A stretch of 22,342 nucleotides of DNA from CAZTPJ01 sp964614515 (GTDB taxonomy: Bacteria > Planctomycetota > Phycisphaerae > Phycisphaerales > UBA1924). Positions 15,825-22,342 of the stretch are shown here, piece after piece. The notes below the pieces were generated by a model that was not told where the DNA came from, did no database searches, and saw nothing but the letters and a program-made list of their open reading frames with translations. The stretch is taken from NCBI GenBank assembly GCA_964614515.1, contig CAZTPJ010000064.1:1-22342 (forward strand), written 5' to 3'. The position numbers and the translations under genes are program-made. Every line of letters starts with the position of its first letter. The stretch's first letter is position 1.

Positions 15825-16181
15825 AGCATCGACGCCCGTCGTCGCGCTGGGCGGACTGAACAGATCAAGGATGTGCGTCGCTTCGATCGCACGGCACGAA
15901 TGCGGCAGATTCGGCGGCAACACGAGCACTTCGCCGCCGCGGACTTCGATCTCGCGGCGCTCGGCCGTGCCATCCGCGCCGAGGCCGAAGATGCACCGCC
16001 CGCTGAGCATGATGACGAACTGTTCGTTCTCATGCGAATGCGTGGGGACTTCAAAGCCCGGTTGCAGTTGCACCTCAGAGACCATCATCTTCTCGCCGAT
16101 CACGCGGCGACGATCGATCCTCGCCATCGGTTGATCCCGCGGCAGTTCGGCCCAGCGCAGATGCTGATAGGTGTCACTCAT
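15804..16181 (-). CDS. Small single-domain cupin protein
   Basis: 125 residues from ATG 16181. The beta-barrel metal-binding motifs are visible: PGFEVPTHSHENEQFVIMLSG (41-61) as cupin motif 1 and GGEVLVLPPNLPHSC (82-96) as motif 2. In motif 1 the usual glutamate ligand position holds Gln (HSHENEQ), a variant seen in other small cupins. The metal and substrate are unknown. The start overlaps the end of the dps-like gene by 8 nt (16174-16181), so translation is probably coupled. The frame is open further upstream to 16616, but that part runs antisense-free within dps in another frame and is not cupin-like. A role in binding or sensing small molecules alongside the Dps-like protein is inferred from position only. 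Confidence 0.85.
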   Translation of the reverse strand: MSDTYQHLRWAELPRDQPMARIDRRRVIGEKMMVSEVQLQPGFEVPTHSHENEQFVIMLSGRCIFGLGADGTAERREIEVRGGEVLVLPPNLPHSCRAIEATHILDLFSPPSATTGVDASPRTHG

Positions 16182-16632
16182 GGGATTGCAGCAGCCAGAG
16201 GTGATGTTCGATCTCGCCCGCGATGGAAATGAGCAGGTCCTGCGTGACTTGATCTCGCTCAGTCGCGGCGATGCCCGTGCGGGCGTGCGCGGAGAGAGCC
16301 GCGAGCAGATCGCTGGCACGCGACACGGCCTGCGCATCGGACATGAAGCCAGCCTCGCACGGCGCAAGCGTGGTCGACTTCGCGACGTGCGATGCGCGCC
16401 CATCGGGCGCGACGCCGATCGCCGCGAGACGCTCGGCGACATCATCGGACCAGTTTCGCGCCGCCGTGACGATCTCATCAAGTTGCCGATGCAGCGGGAG
16501 GAATCGCGGGCCGCGAAGGGTCCAGTGCATCTGCTTGCACGCAAGTGTGAAGTCGATGACGTTGACAAGCAGCGGCTGGAGCGATTCTGCCACGAGTCGC
16601 GTCGTGGCTTCGTCAAGAATTTTGCGTGTCAT
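16174..16632 (-). CDS. dps: Dps-family DNA-protecting ferritin-like protein
   Basis: 152 residues, a typical Dps length. Dps proteins form 12-subunit shells that oxidise Fe(II) with peroxide, store iron and shield DNA. The interfacial ferroxidase site is complete with exact spacing: H36 in KQMHWTLRGP, H48 and D52 in LHRQLDE, D63 and E67 in NWSDDVAERL, matching H51, H63, D67, D78 and E82 of E. coli Dps. The short N-terminus has few basic residues (MTRK), so DNA binding through the tail is uncertain. There is no Shine-Dalgarno sequence before ATG 16632. A TACGAT box (16643-16638, minus) sits so close that a leaderless message is possible. It lies between ftsH and a cupin gene, all leftward. Confidence 0.92.
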   Translation of the reverse strand: MTRKILDEATTRLVAESLQPLLVNVIDFTLACKQMHWTLRGPRFLPLHRQLDEIVTAARNWSDDVAERLAAIGVAPDGRASHVAKSTTLAPCEAGFMSDAQAVSRASDLLAALSAHARTGIAATERDQVTQDLLISIAGEIEHHLWLLQSHE

Positions 16633-16704
16633 GCATCATCGTAGCGCGCGATCGGCGGCGCGGCCGGGACGAGGCGCCCGCACCGCCGGTTGACGAGGTC
16701 AGAT

Positions 16705-16731
16705 GCGCACAGACGAAACGCCCGTGCCACC
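16705..16731. repeat. Decayed copy of the 27-nt hairpin repeat between dps and ftsH
   Basis: Differs from 14213-14239 at two positions, both G to A and both in one arm, which break two pairs of the stem. It lies in the 132-bp gap downstream of ftsH. Confidence 0.75.
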
Positions 16732-16764
16732 CTTCGTGGAAGTCACATCGAGGCGCGAGTTCAC

Positions 16765-18837
16765 TCACGCCGGCGACGGCAATGAACCCGGCGGCGCTTC
16801 GGGATCTTCGGCCGGTTTCGCGTGCGATTGTGATGCATCCTCGCGTGATCGCTGCCTCGCCTCGGCCGCGAGCAGTTCGCTTACCGTCGGCTTGTCGATG
16901 CGTTCGCCGCGCATGAGGCGATGCACTTCATCCGCCGACAGCGTCTCATATTTGAGCAGGGCTTGCGCAACGGCGTCCACCTTGGGCCAGTTGTCGTTGA
17001 GCAGGCGTTCCGCATCGCGAAACGCTTCATCGACGAGTCGGCGGATTTCTTCATCAATGAGCCGCGCGGTGTCCTCGGAGTATGACTTCTCAGGGAGGAA
17101 CATCTCGCGCGTGTCGGCGCCGGTGTAGCGGATGAACCCGAGTTTCGGACTCATGCCCCACTCTTCGATCATCAGTCGGGCGAGGCTGGTCACCTGCGCG
17201 ATGTCCGCGGCCGCGCCGGAGGAGACATCGCCGGTGGCGCGTGATTCTGCGATGCGCCCGCCGCAGGCGACGCGCATGGTCGCGTGCAGCCAGCGCAGGC
17301 CGTAGCCCATGCGGTCCTTCTCAGGCAGCGCGAACGTCGCGCCGCCCATGCCTCCGCGCGGGATGATCGTCACCTTGTGCAACGGGTCGGCATCGGGGAG
17401 CAGGCATTGCAGCACGGCGTGACCGGCCTCGTGGTACGCCACGAGTTTGTTTTCATCCTTCTCGCGCACGCGGCTGCGCTTGGCACGACCGAACTTCACT
17501 TTGTCGCGGGCCTCTTCCAGGTCTTCGTGCTCGACGAAGTCCTTGTTCTGCATGGTGGCGGCGATGGCGGCCTCGTTGATGATCGCGGCCAGGTCCGCGC
17601 CGCTGAACATCGGCGTGCCGCGGGCGATCCGCTCCAGGTCCACGTTCGGCCCGAGTTTGACCTTCTTCATGTGGACACGCAGAATCTCGATGCGGCCCTT
17701 GATGTCGGGCAGCGGCACGGCGATTTGCCGGTCAAAACGCCCCGGGCGAATCAACGCGGGGTCCAGCACGTCGGGTCGGTTGGTCGCCGCGATGACGATC
17801 ACGCCGTCGGCGGGTGTGAAGCCGTCCATCTCGACGAGGATCGCGTTGAGCGTCTGCTCGCGTTCATCGTGTCCGCCGGTGGTGAACCCGCCGCCACGGC
17901 GACGGCCCACCGCGTCGATCTCATCGAGGAAGATGATGCAGGGGGCGTTCTCCTTGGCCTGCTTGAAGAGATCGCGCACGCGGCTCGCGCCCACGCCCAC
18001 GAACATCTCGACAAAGTCCGAACCGGAAATGGAAAAGAACGGCACATCCGCTTCGCCCGCGATCGCCTTGGCCAGCAACGTCTTGCCGCAGCCCGGTTCG
18101 CCCGTGAGCAGTACGCCGCGCGGGATACGCCCGCCGAGCCGCGCGAACTTCTTCGGGTTCTTGAGGAACTCGATGATCTCGGTGACTTCTTCCTTCGCCT
18201 CTTCGATGCCCGCGACATCGGCGAACGTCACGCCGGTCATCTCCTTGCTCAGCATCCGATGTCGCGACTTGCCAAAGTTCCCCAGCATTCCCCCGCCCAC
18301 CCCACCAGCCCGCACAGAGCGAGAGATCAGGAACCAGATCACCAGCAGAATGATGATCAGCGGTGCGAACATCAGCACATACGGCCCCCACGTGCTCGTC
18401 GGACGGTGCTTGGCCGTGTTCGACGTGATCTGCATGATCCGCTCAACCACCACATCCGCGCCGTGGGGGTTGAGCGGGATGCGTACGGCCGTGGGCGTGG
18501 TGCTGTCGGGACCGGGCTTTTGAACGGCGACCACGGCGTTGTCGCGAATGATCACGCTGTTGGTCTGAATCTCGTTGGCCTTCCACAGGGACTCGAACTC
18601 GGCGAGTGAAATCATCCGCGCCTGCTGCGTCGATGAGAAGAGCAGGTACAGGAGAAACACGAGCAGGAGCACGGCCACCACGGCGAACAGCCCTCGACTC
18701 GGCGGGGCGGGCTGGCCTGCCGGTCGCCCACGATTCGGCGGCTGCGACGGGCCATCACGGCGCGGGACATCCTGGCGCGGCCGATCGTTGTCGGGCGTGG
18801 ACTTTTCTCTCTGACGATCGTGGTTTTCTCGACTCAC
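16765..18837 (-). CDS. ftsH: ATP-dependent zinc metalloprotease FtsH
   Basis: A membrane-anchored AAA+ protease that unfolds and degrades membrane and short-lived cytosolic proteins as a hexamer. The product has 690 residues. Order: an unusually long Arg/Pro-rich cytoplasmic leader (1-48), TM1 (about 50-68), a periplasmic domain, TM2 (about 151-172), Walker A GEPGCGKT (246-253), Walker B IIFLDEID (301-308), the second region of homology NRPDVLDPALIRPGRFDR (353-370), the zinc site HEAGH (469-473), and the third ligand D545 in SSGAAADIAQVT. Walker A has E where most family members have P. The C-terminal tail beyond 650 is Pro/Ala/Glu-rich and disordered. The start is GTG 18837 with no strong ribosome binding site; no better start precedes TM1. 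It heads a possible leftward unit with dps, cupin and pepA. Confidence 0.97.
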   Translation of the reverse strand: MSRENHDRQREKSTPDNDRPRQDVPRRDGPSQPPNRGRPAGQPAPPSRGLFAVVAVLLLVFLLYLLFSSTQQARMISLAEFESLWKANEIQTNSVIIRDNAVVAVQKPGPDSTTPTAVRIPLNPHGADVVVERIMQITSNTAKHRPTSTWGPYVLMFAPLIIILLVIWFLISRSVRAGGVGGGMLGNFGKSRHRMLSKEMTGVTFADVAGIEEAKEEVTEIIEFLKNPKKFARLGGRIPRGVLLTGEPGCGKTLLAKAIAGEADVPFFSISGSDFVEMFVGVGASRVRDLFKQAKENAPCIIFLDEIDAVGRRRGGGFTTGGHDEREQTLNAILVEMDGFTPADGVIVIAATNRPDVLDPALIRPGRFDRQIAVPLPDIKGRIEILRVHMKKVKLGPNVDLERIARGTPMFSGADLAAIINEAAIAATMQNKDFVEHEDLEEARDKVKFGRAKRSRVREKDENKLVAYHEAGHAVLQCLLPDADPLHKVTIIPRGGMGGATFALPEKDRMGYGLRWLHATMRVACGGRIAESRATGDVSSGAAADIAQVTSLARLMIEEWGMSPKLGFIRYTGADTREMFLPEKSYSEDTARLIDEEIRRLVDEAFRDAERLLNDNWPKVDAVAQALLKYETLSADEVHRLMRGERIDKPTVSELLAAEARQRSREDASQSHAKPAEDPEAPPGSLPSPA

Positions 18838-19121
18838 TCGGTGTGTTCTCGGGTCAGGAACGGATTCTCCCTGAATCTACTTCGGACGGGAGGGTCTTTG
18901 GGTTCACGGGGTGTGGATATTGGAACACTAGGCCCACTGGGCAACGGAGCCTGTTGGGCTTTTACCGGGTCTGGCATTGGGCGTTGCAGCGGTTTCAACG
19001 TCGCGAGGGAGATTCCGACCTCGCGGGGCTGATGCGATTACACTAGAGGCTCGGACACGGCCCCGCGTGAACCGTCGGGCGGGGCGATCAACAACCAAAG
19101 GCCCCGAAGGAGCGCCGCGAC
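18838..19121. other. 284-bp divergent control region between ftsH and the EF-G-like gene
   Basis: No coding frame looks real here. Visible elements are: a TACACT -10-like box at 19039-19044 for the rightward gene with a poor TTCCGA at 19013-19018; an inverted repeat GCCCCGC / GCGGGGC (19060-19066 with 19079-19085) in the leader of the EF-G-like gene; and an AAGGAG ribosome binding site 9 nt before ATG 19122. A weak GCCCA / TGGGC pair (18932-18936 with 18955-18959) is followed by TTTT. No tRNA cloverleaf was found. Promoter calls are tentative. Confidence 0.5.
19039..19044 (+). promoter_or_regulatory. Possible -10 box for the EF-G-like gene
   Basis: TACACT about 78 bp upstream of ATG 19122, the same hexamer as found before the aminopeptidase gene. 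The -35 region is poor. Confidence 0.28.
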
Positions 19122-21173
19122 ATGGCTGCAATCAACCCCGCCGACATCCGCAACCTCACGATCATCGGAAACGCCGGAAGCGGCAAGACAACCCTGATCG
19201 AACGGCTGCTGTTGACGGCGGGGGCCATCACGCGAATGGGAACCGTTGAAGAAGGCAACACCGTCAGCGACTACACCGACGACTCGAAGAAGCACAAGCA
19301 CACGCTGATGGTCACGCCCGTTCGTTTCACCCACAACGGAAAGCACATCACGCTGCTCGACACGCCGGGCCTGACGGACTTTTTCGGACATGCAATCGCG
19401 AGTTTCCCGGCCGTGGAAACGGCCATGGTGGTGGTCGATGCGGCGCGTGGTGTTGAGAGTACGGGGCAGCGTCTGATGAAGATCGCGGCGGATCGCAAAC
19501 TGCCGCGGATGATCGTGGTGAACAAGAGCGACTCGCCTGAGGTGGATCTCGCCGGGCTTGTCGCGCAGATTCAAGAGGCGTTCGGGCGCGAGTGCCTGCC
19601 GGTGAACCTGCCGTCAGGCAACGGCGCGACGGTCGTCGACGTGTTCGAACACGAGCATGGCTCAAGCACGGACTTCTCGTCCGTCGAAGAGGCCCACACA
19701 AAGATCGTCGAGCAGGTGGTCGAAGTGAACGAAGACCTGATGGCGGAGTACCTCGAAGGCGGCAAACTTGACCCGGCCAAGGTCAGCGCGGTCTTCACCG
19801 AGGCGATGCGCCAGGGGCATCTCGTGCCGGTGTGCTTCGTTTCGTCGCGAACCGGCGCGGGCGCGAGCGACCTGCTCGACCTGATTGCCTTGCGATGTCC
19901 AAGCCCCGTCACCGGGAACCCGCGCCCGTTCCTGATGAAGGATGCCGAGGGCAACGAGGCGCCGATCACCGTCAAGCCCGACCCCTCGGCGCACCTCGTC
20001 GCCCATGTGTTCAAGGTCATGGCCGACCCATTCGTCGGTAAACTCGGCGTCTTCCGCGTGCATCAGGGCACGGTCAAGTCGAAGGATGATGTCTATATCA
20101 ACGATGACCGACGGGCCCTGCGCATCGGACACATGTTCCGACTTCACGGAAAGGAACACACCGAGATCCACGAGGCCGGGCCGGGAGAAATCGCCGCCGT
20201 CTCCAAACTCGATGACATCCGCTTCAACGGCGTCCTCCACGTTTCCGGCGAGAGCATCCGCCTGGCGCCGCTGCCGCTGCCCAAGCCGATGTACGGCCTG
20301 GCAATCGAACTCAAGAACCACGCGGACGAAGGCAAGTTCGGCACGGCCATCGCCAAACTCATCGAAGAGGACCCGTGCCTCGTGATGGAGCGCATCGCCG
20401 CGACCAAACAGACCGTGCTTCGCGGGCTTGGCGAACTGCACCTTCGCGTCGTGATGGAACGCCTGAAGAATCAATACGGCATTGAGTTGCTCACCAGCCC
20501 GCCCAAGGTCGCGTACAAAGAGACGATCACGGCGAAGGCGGAGGGGCATCACCGCCACAAGAAGCAGACAGGCGGCGCGGGACAGTTCGGCGAGGTCTAC
20601 ATGCGTATTGAGCCGCTGCCCGCCGATCATCCCGAGGGCTTTGAGTTCGTCAGCGAAGTCGTCGGCGGAACCGTGCCCCGGCAGTATTGGCCGGCCGTCG
20701 AAAAGGGCGTGCGTCAGGTGCTGACGGAGGGCGCGATCGCCGGGTATCCGCTGACGGGCGTGCGCGTGGCGCTGTATGACGGCAAGTATCACGACGTGGA
20801 CAGCAAGGAAATCGCGTTTGTGACGGCCGGACGCAAGGCGTTCATTGATGCCGTGGGCAAGGCCAAGCCGAAATTGCTTGAGCCGTATGTGCTTCTTGAG
20901 GTGACGGCGCCCGCGACGTACATGGGATCGATCGCGGGGGATATTTCGACCAAGCGCGGGCGTGTACAGGACACGCAGATGGTCGGGGCCGATACATGTC
21001 TGGTGCGGGCGGTGGCGCCGCTGGGCGAACTTCAGAACTATTCGAGTGAACTCAAGAGCATGACTGGCGGCGCGGGGACCTATTCGATGGACTACAGCCA
21101 TGATGAACACACGCCGCCGCACATTCAGCAGGCCGTGGTCGCCGCGTACAAGCCCAGGGCCGATGAGGAATGA
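19122..21173 (+). CDS. Elongation factor G-like translational GTPase (EF-G paralogue)
   Basis: 683 residues with the full five-domain EF-G layout. G1 is GNAGSGKTT (16-24), not the GHIDAGKTT of canonical EF-G. G3 is DTPGLTDF (80-87), where canonical EF-G has DTPGHVDF, so the switch II histidine is Leu. G4 is NKSD (134-137). Later parts include a domain II with DDVYINDDRRALRIGHMF, domain III ERIAATKQTVLRGLGELHLRVVMERL, domain IV KKQTGGAGQFGEVYMRIEP, and domain V LLEPYVLLEVTAP through GELQNYSSELKSMTGGAGTYSMDYSH. These changes fit the EF-G-like group present beside true EF-G in many bacteria, whose role in translocation is less certain. The start is set by AAGGAG 9 nt upstream. No ribosomal protein genes are adjacent, which also argues against the str-operon fusA. 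Confidence 0.92.
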   Translation: MAAINPADIRNLTIIGNAGSGKTTLIERLLLTAGAITRMGTVEEGNTVSDYTDDSKKHKHTLMVTPVRFTHNGKHITLLDTPGLTDFFGHAIASFPAVETAMVVVDAARGVESTGQRLMKIAADRKLPRMIVVNKSDSPEVDLAGLVAQIQEAFGRECLPVNLPSGNGATVVDVFEHEHGSSTDFSSVEEAHTKIVEQVVEVNEDLMAEYLEGGKLDPAKVSAVFTEAMRQGHLVPVCFVSSRTGAGASDLLDLIALRCPSPVTGNPRPFLMKDAEGNEAPITVKPDPSAHLVAHVFKVMADPFVGKLGVFRVHQGTVKSKDDVYINDDRRALRIGHMFRLHGKEHTEIHEAGPGEIAAVSKLDDIRFNGVLHVSGESIRLAPLPLPKPMYGLAIELKNHADEGKFGTAIAKLIEEDPCLVMERIAATKQTVLRGLGELHLRVVMERLKNQYGIELLTSPPKVAYKETITAKAEGHHRHKKQTGGAGQFGEVYMRIEPLPADHPEGFEFVSEVVGGTVPRQYWPAVEKGVRQVLTEGAIAGYPLTGVRVALYDGKYHDVDSKEIAFVTAGRKAFIDAVGKAKPKLLEPYVLLEVTAPATYMGSIAGDISTKRGRVQDTQMVGADTCLVRAVAPLGELQNYSSELKSMTGGAGTYSMDYSHDEHTPPHIQQAVVAAYKPRADEE

Positions 21174-21209
21174 CGACCGTGGCCCGCTCGGGGCCAGACA
21201 GGAGACAGC

Positions 21210-22043
21210 ATGAGTTCCGGAACGATGGCGAGAGTTGGCGTGCCAGTGGCGATTCTGGCGGGGATCGTCGGTCTGATCGTCCTTGGCATGTTCACGCCGC
21301 GCGGTGCGGGGCCGCAGCCCGCCAATGGCGGCACCACCACCACGCCCACCGACCCAGTGCCGACCGAGCCACAAGACCCCGCACCCATCGACGGAGAAGC
21401 GGCGGAAGAGACGCCGCCAGCACCAGTTGATCGCACGACGGCCCAGCGAGCGTTGTTCGATGCGGCCGTGCTTGGTGATCTCGCCGCGATGCGCGCCGCG
21501 ATATCGCTGGGCGCGCCTGTGGATGAACGCGCCCCCGCAACGATCGAAGCCTGGGCGGGACTCACGCCGCTGATGGTCGCCGCAAGCCACTCCGGATATG
21601 AAGCCGTCGCGATGCTGATCGATGCCGGCGCGGCCGTCGCCGCCCGCGATGCGCAGGGACTCACGCCGCTGATGCACGCCGCCGGGGGCGAGGGACAGGG
21701 CGCTGTCGCCGCAATCATCGACGGGGGCGCGGATGTCAATGTTCGCTCGGCCAGCGGCGAGACAGCGCTGTTCTTCGCGGCCAAAGCCGACAGGGTCGCC
21801 AACATCGCGCGGTTGCTCGAAGCCCAGGCCGATGTCGAACTTTCCAACGCCTTTGGCGTCACGCCATTGATGGCCGCCGCGGATGAGGCATCCGTCGAAG
21901 CCGTCATGCTCCTGCTCAACGCCGGATCGGTCGCGGACATGACCGACAACGAAGGGCGAACCGCCCTCGACCGCGCCGCCGCACGCGAAGATGACGCGGG
22001 CAAGGTGATTGCCGAGATGCTCCGCGATGCGCTACGGCCGTGA
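21210..22043 (+). CDS. Membrane-anchored ankyrin-repeat protein
   Basis: 277 residues. ATG 21210 follows AGGAG at a 5-nt spacing. One hydrophobic segment (about 9-28) is either a membrane anchor or an uncleaved signal, followed by a Pro/Thr/Glu-rich linker (30-75). From about residue 75 to the end there are roughly five ankyrin repeats with the usual TPLMVAAS, TPLMHAAG, TALFFAAK, TPLMAAAD and TALDRAAA cores, each followed by a helix and a GADVN-type turn. Ankyrin stacks bind other proteins; the partner is unknown. The gene lies 36 bp after the EF-G-like gene and may share its transcript. Topology suggests the repeats face the periplasm, which is inference from the hydrophobic segment alone. 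A dense repeat region follows directly. Confidence 0.88.
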   Translation: MSSGTMARVGVPVAILAGIVGLIVLGMFTPRGAGPQPANGGTTTTPTDPVPTEPQDPAPIDGEAAEETPPAPVDRTTAQRALFDAAVLGDLAAMRAAISLGAPVDERAPATIEAWAGLTPLMVAASHSGYEAVAMLIDAGAAVAARDAQGLTPLMHAAGGEGQGAVAAIIDGGADVNVRSASGETALFFAAKADRVANIARLLEAQADVELSNAFGVTPLMAAADEASVEAVMLLLNAGSVADMTDNEGRTALDRAAAREDDAGKVIAEMLRDALRP

Positions 22044-22072
22044 GCGAGGTTGACTCGACATCGCTCAATAGG

Positions 22073-22126
22073 AAGCCCGACCGTGAGGGAGGGCTTGGTG
22101 GCGGGTGAATGCGCGTTACGCCTTGC
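22073..22126. repeat. 54-nt direct repeat, copy 1
   Basis: Identical over all 54 bases to 22289-22342. It begins with AAGCCC and GGGCTT arms (a 6-bp stem with a 12-nt loop), then a G-rich stretch and an end reading GCGCGTTACGCCTTGC. Copies are 216 bp apart. Nothing suggests coding. Confidence 0.95.
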
Positions 22127-22143
22127 GTTCCAACCGTCGCAAC

Positions 22144-22170
22144 ACCCGCCACGGAATGGCGGGCCACCCA
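22144..22170. repeat. Palindromic repeat related to the one inside queA
   Basis: CCCGCCA (22145-22151) and TGGCGGG (22157-22163) form a perfect 7-bp stem with a 5-nt loop, flanked by CCACCCA. It is the reverse complement of 9790-9815 with one difference in the loop. Confidence 0.85.
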
Positions 22171-22188
22171 GGAAGCCCGTCAGGCGTG

Positions 22189-22233
22189 TGGCATGGGTAG
22201 GCCTTCAGGCTTGCCCGTGCCTGGCCCATGCCA
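22189..22233. repeat. 9-bp inverted repeat
   Basis: TGGCATGGG (22189-22197) pairs with CCCATGCCA (22225-22233) across a 27-nt loop. It is one of several stacked palindromes in this intergenic stretch. Confidence 0.6.
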
Positions 22234-22243
22234 TCGCAAGAAG

Positions 22244-22272
22244 CATCGAAGTCGCCTATGGCGACTTCGATG
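22244..22272. repeat. Perfect 13-bp hairpin
   Basis: CATCGAAGTCGCC (22244-22256) and its complement (22260-22272) flank a 3-nt TAT loop with no mismatch. No T run follows, so it is not a standard terminator. It sits between the two 54-nt direct repeats. Confidence 0.85.
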
Positions 22273-22288
22273 GCACGGTCAGCGCAAG

Positions 22289-22342
22289 AAGCCCGACCGT
22301 GAGGGAGGGCTTGGTGGCGGGTGAATGCGCGTTACGCCTTGC
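22289..22342. repeat. 54-nt direct repeat, copy 2 (runs to the window edge)
   Basis: Identical to 22073-22126. The match reaches the last base of the window, so the true repeat may be longer and further copies may follow. Confidence 0.93.

Noticed and set aside
16182..16616. N-terminal extension of the cupin gene
   Set aside because: The added part is the wrong frame of dps. The cupin domain is complete from ATG 16181.
17284..18609. Plus-strand open frames opposite ftsH
   Set aside because: They are antisense shadows of ftsH, whose AAA and zinc motifs are intact.
18932..18963. Rho-independent terminator in the ftsH/EF-G-like gap
   Set aside because: The stem is only 5 bp with a long loop, and no gene ends there because both flanking genes start from this region.
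19662..21677. Minus-strand open frame of 671 codons opposite the EF-G-like and ankyrin genes
   Set aside because: It spans two well-supported genes on the other strand and has no recognisable domain.
22073..22342. CRISPR array
   Set aside because: There are only two 54-nt copies with a 162-nt interval full of palindromes, no regular spacers and no cas genes.

Overview
The window reads as chromosomal DNA of a GC-rich Gram-negative-type bacterium. Planctomycetota, probably close to the Phycisphaerae, is the best guess. That rests on a cluster of exported coiled-coil, Pro/Gln-rich and alpha/alpha-toroid proteins of a kind I associate with planctomycetes, a meso-DAP type MurE, an extra EF-G-like GTPase, and several families of short GC-rich palindromic repeats. 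It is a judgement from gene content and not a database result. No phage, transposase, CRISPR array, tRNA or rRNA was seen.

Layout from left to right. Positions 3-5139 (+) hold four tightly packed genes for exported or envelope proteins: a coiled-coil protein cut by the window edge, a Pro/Gln-rich secreted protein, a prenyltransferase/squalene-cyclase-like toroid protein, and a protein with an NPCBM-like C-terminus. The first three are joined by 4-nt ATGA overlaps. Positions 5143-10694 (-) hold queA, then the peptidoglycan precursor genes murE, murF and mraY. They are transcribed leftwards and meet the first cluster tail to tail with 3 bp between the stop codons. Positions 10743-14162 (+) hold a small unknown protein, a second membrane-anchored coiled-coil protein that resembles the first gene in design, and a lipoprotein of the ABC-transporter solute-binding family with no transporter beside it. 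Positions 14264-18837 (-) hold ftsH, a Dps-like ferritin, a cupin and a leucyl aminopeptidase, a group that fits protein quality control and oxidative or iron stress. Positions 19122-22043 (+) hold an EF-G-like translation GTPase and a membrane-anchored ankyrin-repeat protein. The last 299 bp hold stacked repeats and hairpins.

The mur genes act in order: MurE adds the third residue (meso-DAP by its DNPR motif), MurF adds D-Ala-D-Ala, and MraY moves the finished precursor onto the lipid carrier. Most genes are ordinary housekeeping. The less ordinary points are: (1) the exported four-gene set and its coiled-coil look-alike on the other side of the mur genes; (2) a palindromic repeat that lies inside the queA coding sequence beside an in-frame 15-nt tandem expansion and recurs almost unchanged at the right end; (3) a 9-bp hairpin repeat present four times in gaps between genes; (4) an EF-G paralogue lacking the switch II histidine. 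I see no clear evidence for a complete new defence or biosynthetic system.
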